64,000 nucleotides of DNA from Paraburkholderia sacchari (GTDB lineage: Bacteria > Pseudomonadota > Gammaproteobacteria > Burkholderiales > Burkholderiaceae): the NCBI RefSeq assembly GCF_000785435.2, contig NZ_JTDB02000004.1:248001-312000 (forward strand). The letters are read 5' to 3'. The notes below the pieces were generated by a model. It was given only the letters and a program-made list of their open reading frames with translations. It was not told the DNA's origin and did not search any database. The position numbers were made by a program, and so were the translations under genes. This document shows, in pieces, positions 32,544-39,563 of the stretch. The stretch's first letter is position 1. Each line of letters opens with the position of its first letter.

Positions 32544-33713
32544 ATGGGATACAAGCTCGAAACGTTGGCGCTCGCGGCTGACCGCGACGTGACCGACGAG
32601 AAAACCGTTGCGCCGGCCATCCACTATTCCGCGGTATTCAAAGCGGCAGGTGGGGAGGAATTCACCGAGATGTCGAGCATTCCTCAGCATCCGCGCAATT
32701 ACACCCGCTACGGCAATCCCGTTCACGAGCGCGTCAAGGCAGTCATGGCCGAACTCGAGGGCACCGAGACCGCGCTTGTCACGGCCTCTGGCATGGGCGC
32801 GATTGCGACGGCGATCCTCAGCGTCGTGAAGGCGGGCGACCACGTTATCGGTCAGACCCGTCACTACATGAGCACAACCAAGATGCTCGACGACATGTTG
32901 CGCAAATTCGGCGTCGAGGTGACGTTTGTCGACCAGACGGATGTGGCTGCGTTCGACCGGGCTATCCGTCCGAACACCCGGCTGATCGTTATCGAGACCC
33001 CGGTCAATCCGTTGCTGCTCGTGACCGACATCTGCGCGGTGACCGAGATTGCGCGCGCGCGCGGCATTCTCACGCTCGCGGACAACACGTTCGCATCGCC
33101 GGTCAACCAGCAGCCGCACCGGCTCGGCGTCGACATCGTCGTGCACAGCGCCACCAAGTATCTGGGCGGACATCACGATCTTACCGGCGGGGTAATCTGC
33201 ACAAGCCGCGTGCTTGCCGAGCAGATCTGGCATACGCACATCACGCTAGGTTCGGTCCTGTCGCCAATGGACGCGTGGCTGCTGCTGCGCGGCCTGCGCA
33301 CATTGCCGTTGCGCATCGAGCGGATCAACGCGAATGCACTGGCGCTTGCCGAATTCCTCGAGGCCCATCCGAAGATCGAACGCGTGTTCTACCCCGGCTT
33401 GCCCAGCCATCCGCAACATGCGCTCGCACGCCGGCAGATGCGCGGCTTTGGCGGCGTAGTCGCGTTCGGCGTGCGGGGAGGTTACGACGACGCGCAACGC
33501 TTTATCGAGGCGCTGCGCGTGCCACTGAACGCGGGCAATCTCGGCGGCGTCGATTCACTCGCGATCCATACGGCGGCGATGTGGGCCGGCACGATGTCCG
33601 CAGAGCAGATGCGCGCTGCGGATATACCGATGAACTTCATTCGCTACGCGGTAGGCATCGAGCACATCGACGACCTGAAGGCGGACGTCGCGCAAGCCCT
33701 CGAACGCATCTGA
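32544..33713 (+). CDS. Cys/Met-metabolism PLP enzyme (gamma-lyase or gamma-synthase type)
   Basis: A 389-residue fold-type I PLP enzyme of the cystathionine gamma-synthase / methionine gamma-lyase family. Visible motifs: YTRYGNPVHERVKAVMAELEG, SGMGAIATAIL, PLP-ring contact ETPVNPLLLVTD, catalytic Lys in HSATKYLGGH, and HPQHALARRQMRGFGG. Which reaction it runs (gamma-elimination of methionine or homocysteine, or gamma-replacement on an acylated homoserine) cannot be told from sequence. In this operon, catabolic gamma-elimination seems likely. ATG 32544 is used with GAGGAA upstream; the TTG at 32511 lacks a site. Confidence 0.9.
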   Translation: MGYKLETLALAADRDVTDEKTVAPAIHYSAVFKAAGGEEFTEMSSIPQHPRNYTRYGNPVHERVKAVMAELEGTETALVTASGMGAIATAILSVVKAGDHVIGQTRHYMSTTKMLDDMLRKFGVEVTFVDQTDVAAFDRAIRPNTRLIVIETPVNPLLLVTDICAVTEIARARGILTLADNTFASPVNQQPHRLGVDIVVHSATKYLGGHHDLTGGVICTSRVLAEQIWHTHITLGSVLSPMDAWLLLRGLRTLPLRIERINANALALAEFLEAHPKIERVFYPGLPSHPQHALARRQMRGFGGVVAFGVRGGYDDAQRFIEALRVPLNAGNLGGVDSLAIHTAAMWAGTMSAEQMRAADIPMNFIRYAVGIEHIDDLKADVAQALERI

Positions 33714-33756
33714 ACTTCCAGCCCGCGCAAGCGCTGGGGAAAAGGGGACTTGGACA

Positions 33757-34692
33757 ATGAACCGTATCACGATACTTGACGGCGGCATGGGGCGCGAACT
33801 CGCACGGATGGGTGCCCCCTTCAGGCAGCCGGAATGGTCGGCGCTCGCATTGATGGAAGCGCCGCACTACGTTGGACTCGCCCATGACGCATTTATCGCG
33901 GCGGGCGCCGACGTCATCACCGCGAACAGCTATGCGATCGTTCCGTTTCATATTGGCGCAGACCGGTTTCGCCGCGACGGCGCCGCGCTTGCGGCGCTCG
34001 CCGGGCAACTCGCGCGACAGTCGGCAGGGCGAGCCTCGCGGCCCGTGCGCGTGGCCGGCTCGCTGCCGCCGACGGGCGGCTCGTACAGGCCGGACCTGTT
34101 CGACGCTCGGCACGCCGATACGATCCTCGCGACACTGGTTCGCGGACTCGAACCCTACGTCGACATGTGGCTTGCCGAGACCCAAAGCCTGACCAACGAG
34201 ATTGAGGCGGTGCGGCGTGCGCTCGGCGAGCAGTCGAAGCCGCTGTGGGTGTCGTTCACGTTGCGCGATCAGATCGATGAAAGCGGGCAGCCTGTGCTGC
34301 GATCCGGACAAACGTTGGGCGAGGCGGTCGATGCTGCGTTGTCGGCGCGCGCGGCTGCGGTGCTGTTCAACTGCAGCCAGCCCGAAGTGATGGGTGCAGC
34401 CGTGGCGGCGGTCCATTCGCTAGTCGAACGCGCGGGCGCGCGATTGCCGATCGGAATCTACGCAAACGCGTTTCCGCCGCAGCGCGACGATGCCGAGGCC
34501 AACGCCGAGCTTGACGAATTGCGCGGCGATCTCGACCCTCCCGGCTATCTAAAATGGGCGGAGCAGTGGATTGCGCTCGGTGCGCAGATCGTTGGCGGAT
34601 GTTGCGGGATCGGGCCGAGCCATATCAGGGCGCTGCATGATGCAGTAGAGGCGCGCGAAGCCGGAGACATCGGGGCGGGCGATGAAAATTGA
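33757..34692 (+). CDS. Homocysteine S-methyltransferase (MmuM-like)
   Basis: A 311-residue zinc-dependent methyltransferase barrel: start LDGGMGRELARMG, ITANSYAI, LWVSFTLRD, and the three zinc cysteines, one in VLFNCSQPE and two in GGCCGIGP. Such enzymes move a methyl group from S-methylmethionine or another methylated sulfur compound to homocysteine, giving methionine. With the importer and PLP enzyme this suggests S-methylmethionine or a related thioether as a nutrient. Its 3' end overlaps the next gene by 11 bases. Confidence 0.92.
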   Translation: MNRITILDGGMGRELARMGAPFRQPEWSALALMEAPHYVGLAHDAFIAAGADVITANSYAIVPFHIGADRFRRDGAALAALAGQLARQSAGRASRPVRVAGSLPPTGGSYRPDLFDARHADTILATLVRGLEPYVDMWLAETQSLTNEIEAVRRALGEQSKPLWVSFTLRDQIDESGQPVLRSGQTLGEAVDAALSARAAAVLFNCSQPEVMGAAVAAVHSLVERAGARLPIGIYANAFPPQRDDAEANAELDELRGDLDPPGYLKWAEQWIALGAQIVGGCCGIGPSHIRALHDAVEAREAGDIGAGDEN

Positions 34693-35119
34693 CGGCATCG
34701 ACCAGAAGATCATCGATGCGTTGTGCGCCGATGCCAGGATTCCACTCGCTGTGCTCGCCGACAGGATAGGCCTGTCGAGACAGGCTGTTCGACACCGCGT
34801 CGATCGGCTGGAAGCTTTGAAAATCATCGCGGGATATACGGTGCGGCTTGCGTTGCCCGACGATGTGGCGCCGGTGCGCGCCGTGATGCTCGTCTATCGA
34901 AAAGACCGGATGCGCGGCGCGAATGTGCTCGCGGCGCTCGAGCGCATTCCCGAGGTACGGGATTGCGCCGTGCTCAGCGGCGAGGTCGATTTGCTCGTGC
35001 AAATCGAGGCGACCAGCCACGACCGCGTCACCGAAATCTGGGCGACAATTAGCGCCATGGACGGCGTGCAGAACATGACGACCTGTTTCGTGCTCGATTC
35101 GGTGATACACAAGCGCTAG
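34682..35119 (+). CDS. Lrp/AsnC-family regulator (copy 2)
   Basis: A 145-residue regulator: helix-turn-helix (IDGIDQKIIDALCADARIPL, then IGLSRQAVRHRVDRLEALKII) and a RAM domain (VRDCAVLSGEVDLLVQIEA). It closes the operon that copy 1 opens, overlapping the methyltransferase gene by 11 bases. It is only moderately like copy 1, so the pair is not a recent duplicate; two Lrp-type regulators for one operon could sense two different amino acids. Confidence 0.93.
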   Translation: MKIDGIDQKIIDALCADARIPLAVLADRIGLSRQAVRHRVDRLEALKIIAGYTVRLALPDDVAPVRAVMLVYRKDRMRGANVLAALERIPEVRDCAVLSGEVDLLVQIEATSHDRVTEIWATISAMDGVQNMTTCFVLDSVIHKR

Positions 35120-35167
35120 GGTCTGTTCTTCAATCGGCCGGCGGCATTTCAGCAACGCTTCAGCCGC

Positions 35168-35304
35168 TCATCGCGCCCAGCACGTTCATGATTTCCTCGG
35201 CGAGCAGCAGGTTCGCGAGGCCGCGCCCGTGCTTTTCGCGGCGCACGAGCGAGAGCACGTTCCGGCTGAAGGCGCGATCGCGGATCTGCCGGTCGTTCTG
35301 GGGC
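35168..35304 (-). pseudogene. C-terminal remnant of an unidentified gene, reversed against the porin
   Basis: On the minus strand an uninterrupted frame ends at TGA 35170-35168 and reads, before the stop, RNVLSLVRREKHGRGLANLL and then LAEEIMNVLGAMSG. It looks like a genuine helical protein end, with balanced charge and Leu-rich spacing, but no start codon is available because the frame runs into antisense porin near 35304. I do not recognise the family. It is probably what is left of a gene cut by the rearrangement that also removed the porin's 5' end. Confidence 0.5.
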
Positions 35305-36174
35305 TTTCGCGGCCAGGAAGACCTGGGCGGCGGCTACAAGGCCATGCTTGTGATCGAAGACTTCTTCCGTCCGCAAACGGGCCAGTCCGGTTCGTTCAAT
35401 GGCGACCCGATGTTCTCCCGCAATGCCTACGTGGGCATTGGATCGCCATACGGGGCATTGACGCTCGGCCGGCAAAGCAGCTTGCTCTATTTGCAGTCCG
35501 CGCAATTCAATCCGTTTTATGCCTCGTTCACTTTTTCGCCCACCATCAATCAGCTTTATTCCGCTTTGGGCACTTACCCGGCTTATCGCATCAATCAGGG
35601 CATTCCGGGTGGGACGTCGTGGAGCAATGCGATTCAGTATGCGGCGCCGGACTTCAGCGGCTTGAGCGCCCATGTGATGTACGCGCTCGGCAATCAGGCT
35701 GGAGACGACAGCGCCAAGAAAGTCTCCGCGCAGGCCACCTGGACGCGCGGCTCGTTCGCGATGGGCGCGACATGGCAGTACCTGAATTTCGGCACCACGC
35801 CGGGCGACCTCAATAACCTTGTGCGCGGCTTCCAGAGCCAGACGGCGATGCAACTGGGTATGACGTATAACTTCAACTTCGTGAAACTGTATGGCGAATA
35901 CACCTATGCCAACAACGCGTTGGTCACCAGCAGCTTTCACGTGAACATGCTGCAAGGCGGGCTTTCGGTGCCAGTGGGCGTGGGCAGCATACTGGCCTCA
36001 TATGCGTGGTCGCGCGATAACAGCACTTTGAATCAGGCGCGGCAAACCGCAACGCTGAGCTATGATTACCCGTTCTCCAAACGGACCGATGTTTACGTCG
36101 GCTATATGTACGACCATGTTTCGAAGCTGTCGAGCGGGTATACCGCGGGCGCCGGCATTCAGACACGGTTCTGA
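35302..36174 (+). pseudogene. 5'-truncated Gram-negative porin
   Basis: From GFRGQEDLGGGYKAM to the terminal GAGIQTRF this is a typical burkholderial trimeric porin, with alternating beta-strand pattern and C-terminal Phe. The first 50-60 residues of the family (signal peptide and first strand, up to the usual FGxKGxEDLGGG) are missing. The frame is open upstream to an ATG at 35188, but the added residues (SRFARPRPCFSRRTSEST) are Arg/Ser-rich antisense to the neighbouring remnant and contain no signal peptide. Without export the product cannot be a functional porin. About 291 porin codons remain without a stop, so the break may be recent. Confidence 0.8.
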
Positions 36175-36194
36175 TTCTTTAGAAGCCCGATTGC

Positions 36195-37463
36195 ATGCAG
36201 AACTACTACGAAGCCACCGTCACTCGTCAGCCTTATGCGCCGCTGAGCGGTAAGGTCGACACGCAGGTCTGTATCATCGGCGGGGGCCTCGCGGGACTGA
36301 ATACTGCGCTCGGGCTCGTCGAGCGCGGTGTGCGCGACGTGGTGGTGCTCGATGGCGAGCGCGTGGGCTTTGGCGCATCGGGCCGCAACGGCGGCTTCGT
36401 GTTCGGCGGCTACAGCCTCGACAATGACGACCTGCTCGGCACGTTGGGGGCTGCGAGCGCGCGTCACCTGTACCGGCTCACCATCGACGCCGTGGACCTG
36501 ATTCGCACGCGCGTCGCGCGCTACGGCATCGATTGCGACCTCGTCGACCGTGGGGTGATGCTGGCGAACTGGTTCGACGATGCCGCCAAACTCGACGCAC
36601 TGCGCACGCTGATGAAGCGCGATTTCGGCGTCGAGTGGGAACCGGTGGAGAAGGACGCGCTGCGCGCGCGGCTGAAGACCGGGCGCTATCACGGTGGGCT
36701 GTTCGAACCCAACGCATTTCATTTTCATCCGCTGAAATACGTGCTGGCCGTCGCGCATGCGGCGGCGCAAGGCGGCGCGCGCATTCACGAGCAATCGCCG
36801 GCCCGCTCGATCGAGCGCGAGGGCGCGGGTTTCGTCGTGCGCACGCCCAATGGCGCGGTGCGCGCGAAGGACGTGGTATTCGCGTGCGGCGGCTATGCGC
36901 GCGGGGTTTCGCCGCGCATCGAGCGCGCCGTTCTGCCGATTGCGACCTATGTGATTGCCACCGAGCCGCTCGGCGCGCGTCTGGCCGATGCTATCGACGC
37001 GCCTTATGCGGTTTACGACACGCGTTTTGCGTTCGACTATTACCGGCCGCTAAAAGACACGCGCATTCTGTGGGGCGGCCGCATTTCGGTGCTCGATCGG
37101 GGCCCGGAGGCCATTGCGCGGCTGCTCAGGCGCGATCTCGTGCGTGTGTATCCGCAACTGGCGGACGCGAAGGTCGAGTATGCGTGGGGTGGGTTGATGA
37201 GTTATGCGCGGCACAAGATGCCGCAAATCGGCCGCGACGGCGACGGTGTCTGGCACGCGATCGCCTTCGGCGGACATGGCATGGCGCCCACCACGGTGGC
37301 CGGCGAAACGCTTGCCGACGCGTTGGCGTTCGGCCAGCCAGTGCCGGACGGTTTCGCGGCATTCGGCCTGACGCGCACGTTCGGCCTTGCGGGGCTGGCG
37401 GCTGCGCAGCTTACGTACACCGCATTTCAGGCGCGCGATGCGCTCGCTTCGTATCGTAACTGA
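36195..37463 (+). CDS. FAD-dependent amine oxidoreductase (DAO family), possibly L-pipecolate oxidase
   Basis: A 422-residue protein of the DAO/PuuB family: FAD-binding VCIIGGGLAGLNTAL at about residue 27, GERVGFGASGRNGGF, and the C-terminal FAD element WHAIAFGGHGMAPT. The family includes gamma-glutamylputrescine oxidase and the L-pipecolate oxidase of lysine breakdown. The 2-oxoadipate genes begin about 1 kb downstream with only a LysR gene between, so pipecolate oxidase is a reasonable guess. No ribosome site stands out before ATG 36195, but the start fits the family. It converges on the LysR gene with 16 bases between. Confidence 0.85.
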   Translation: MQNYYEATVTRQPYAPLSGKVDTQVCIIGGGLAGLNTALGLVERGVRDVVVLDGERVGFGASGRNGGFVFGGYSLDNDDLLGTLGAASARHLYRLTIDAVDLIRTRVARYGIDCDLVDRGVMLANWFDDAAKLDALRTLMKRDFGVEWEPVEKDALRARLKTGRYHGGLFEPNAFHFHPLKYVLAVAHAAAQGGARIHEQSPARSIEREGAGFVVRTPNGAVRAKDVVFACGGYARGVSPRIERAVLPIATYVIATEPLGARLADAIDAPYAVYDTRFAFDYYRPLKDTRILWGGRISVLDRGPEAIARLLRRDLVRVYPQLADAKVEYAWGGLMSYARHKMPQIGRDGDGVWHAIAFGGHGMAPTTVAGETLADALAFGQPVPDGFAAFGLTRTFGLAGLAAAQLTYTAFQARDALASYRN

Positions 37464-37479
37464 GCGCTACTGAGCGGCA

Positions 37480-38397
37480 TTATTCCTCAGTCCCCGCATA
37501 AGCACCCGCCTGTTCCAGCAGCCACGCGCGAAATGCCTCGAGCGGCTTGCCGTGGCTGAATTCCGTTGGATAGACGAGATAGTAAGCGGCGTCCGAATCC
37601 GTATCGCGCGCGGCCGGCGCTTCGAAGGGAATCACGAGGCCCAGGTGCTTGAGCTGTCCTTCGACGAGGAAGCGGGGCACGAGCGCGATGCCCAGCCCCG
37701 CGGCCGCGCCCGCGGTGAGCATCGTGTGAAGCTCGTATCGAACGCCTTGCATGGTGGCGTTGTCCTCTACACCTAACGACGCAAACCATTGCGACCAGCC
37801 ATGCGGCCGCGTAGTCGAATGCAGCAGCGGGTACGCGAGCAGTTCATGCGCTTTCTTCACCGGCTTCTTCAATAGCGCCGGCGAGCAGATCGGCACCACT
37901 TCTTCACCAAATAAATAGTCGGACGTCGTGCCGGGCCATGTGGGTTTGCCGTAGTGAATGGCGGCTTCGAAATGCGATTCGTCGAAGGAAAACGTATCGG
38001 TTCGCACGCCCATATTGATCCGCACATCGGCATGGCGGTCGTTGAAGTCCTTCATGCGAGGAATCAACCACTCGGAAGCGAAGGTCGGCAAGACCGCAAG
38101 TTCCAGATAACCGCCGCCGCCGCCGTGCGCGATGATCGAGAGGGTGTCCTTGTCGAGATGCTCGAGTGAACGGCGCACCTGCATGCCGTAAAGCTTGCCC
38201 GCGCGCGTGAGCACCACGCGCTGCCGCGCGCGCACGAACAGGCGCACGCCGAGACCCGATTCGAGCGTGGCGATTTGCCGTGACACCGCACTTTCCGTGA
38301 GGAACAGTTCCTTGGCCGCCTGGGTGAAACTTTCATGCCGCGCGGCGGCTTCGAAGGCGATCAGCGCGCTCATGTTGGGGATGCGGAATTTGCGCAT
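37480..38397 (-). CDS. LysR-family regulator (GcvA-like)
   Basis: A 305-residue LysR-type regulator: N-terminal winged helix (MSALIAFEAAARHESFTQAA, then LFLTESAVSRQIATLESGLG) and a periplasmic-binding-protein-like effector domain. Sequence character (RVVLTRAGKLY, LAYPLLHS, WSQWFASLG) is that of the GcvA subgroup, which often controls amino acid catabolism. It is divergent from the HglS gene across a 100-base gap, the standard LysR arrangement, so the 2-oxoadipate operon is the likely target. Confidence 0.93.
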   Translation of the reverse strand: MRKFRIPNMSALIAFEAAARHESFTQAAKELFLTESAVSRQIATLESGLGVRLFVRARQRVVLTRAGKLYGMQVRRSLEHLDKDTLSIIAHGGGGGYLELAVLPTFASEWLIPRMKDFNDRHADVRINMGVRTDTFSFDESHFEAAIHYGKPTWPGTTSDYLFGEEVVPICSPALLKKPVKKAHELLAYPLLHSTTRPHGWSQWFASLGVEDNATMQGVRYELHTMLTAGAAAGLGIALVPRFLVEGQLKHLGLVIPFEAPAARDTDSDAAYYLVYPTEFSHGKPLEAFRAWLLEQAGAYAGTEE

Positions 38398-38497
38398 GGT
38401 AGTTCCAAAAACTCATCGACTGGCAATTTTAAGTCACTTTACGGCGCGCCTGGCGTTTTGAATAATTTCCCCGTGCCATGAGAGAGATGCGACGGTA

Positions 38498-39562
38498 ATG
38501 AAGAATTCGAACGTTGAAAGCCTGCTGAACGGATTGCTTGGCGCGGAAAAAACCGCGCGACTCTTCGCGACGCTGAATATTCCGGCGCTGCTGGATGAAT
38601 GGGAGGAGGGCGTGGTCACGCGCGCGGAACTCGCGCAAGCCATGAATATGGCGCTGTTCGAGGATCTGCTCGAACGCTCGCCCAATGGCCGCAGCTACAC
38701 GAACGACGCGATTGCCCAGGGCGGATCGGTGTACTTCGACCACGGCGCGCTGCGCACGGTGCGCTGGCCGCATTGCGGCGCGCTGCCGCCGGGCGAGGCC
38801 GCATTCACGCGCATTCTGCTGCCGCTCGGTTTCAAGCTCAATGGCCGCTACCCGCTGGACAAGCTCGGCATGACGGGGCGGGCCTATGCGCATGAAGACG
38901 CGCCCGACGAGATTGCGCAGTTCTTCGTCAGCGAATTGCACCCCGAGCGTTTCTCGGCCGAATTCCAGCAGGCCGTGACCAACGTGCTGCACACTTCGCG
39001 CGATCCGCTCACGCCGCTCGTCTGCTCGCAGCTTGCCGAACTCGCGCGCGACGGTCATTTGCCGCTCGAAACCGCGCATGAACTCTTGCCCGTGATCGTC
39101 GGAGCGTTTGCGCGCCAGCACGACGCGCCGAGCATCGACGACTACGAGACCCTGCTGCGCGAGTCCGCCGAGATGGCCTGGATTTCGACCGAAGGCAATG
39201 CGTTCAATCACGCGACCGATCGCGTGAGCGACGTATTCAAGCTCTCCGACGACGAAAAGGCCAAGGGCCGCCCGATGAAGCCCGAGGTCGAGCGCTCCCG
39301 TTCGGGCCGCGTGTTCCAGACCGCCTATCGCGCCGATATTGTGCTGCGCGAGCTGCGCCAGCATGATGGCTCGAAGGTGACGCGAGAAGTGCCGGGCTCG
39401 TTCTACGAATTCATCACGCGCAAGCGCATTTTCAATCAGGCCACGCGCCAGTGGGAAACCGATCTGCGTTTCGACGCAGGCAATGCCACGGGCATCTTCA
39501 AGATGACGGCCAATGCCGCGCACGGCGCCGACGCCGCAGCCACCGCTCTCGCCGGGAAATGA
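38498..39562 (+). CDS. hglS: 2-oxoadipate dioxygenase/decarboxylase (HglS/YdcJ, DUF1338)
   Basis: A 354-residue DUF1338 protein. In Pseudomonas this iron enzyme (HglS) turns 2-oxoadipate into D-2-hydroxyglutarate and CO2 in D-lysine breakdown. Recognisable parts are YFDHGALRTVRWPHCG (metal-binding His region), GFKLNGRYPLDKLGMTGRAYAHEDAPDEIAQFFVSELHPE and the WISTEGNAFNHATDR stretch with its second set of His. The length matches the shorter bacterial type. The next gene encodes a 2-hydroxyglutarate dehydrogenase-like enzyme beginning one base after the stop, so the product is consumed at once. Confidence 0.9.
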   Translation: MKNSNVESLLNGLLGAEKTARLFATLNIPALLDEWEEGVVTRAELAQAMNMALFEDLLERSPNGRSYTNDAIAQGGSVYFDHGALRTVRWPHCGALPPGEAAFTRILLPLGFKLNGRYPLDKLGMTGRAYAHEDAPDEIAQFFVSELHPERFSAEFQQAVTNVLHTSRDPLTPLVCSQLAELARDGHLPLETAHELLPVIVGAFARQHDAPSIDDYETLLRESAEMAWISTEGNAFNHATDRVSDVFKLSDDEKAKGRPMKPEVERSRSGRVFQTAYRADIVLRELRQHDGSKVTREVPGSFYEFITRKRIFNQATRQWETDLRFDAGNATGIFKMTANAAHGADAAATALAGK

Positions 39563-39563
39563 A

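Noticed and set aside
35149..35955. 268-codon minus-strand frame across the porin
   Set aside because: It is antisense to clear porin strands and has no domain pattern of its own; only the short remnant in a different frame at 35168-35304 looks like protein.
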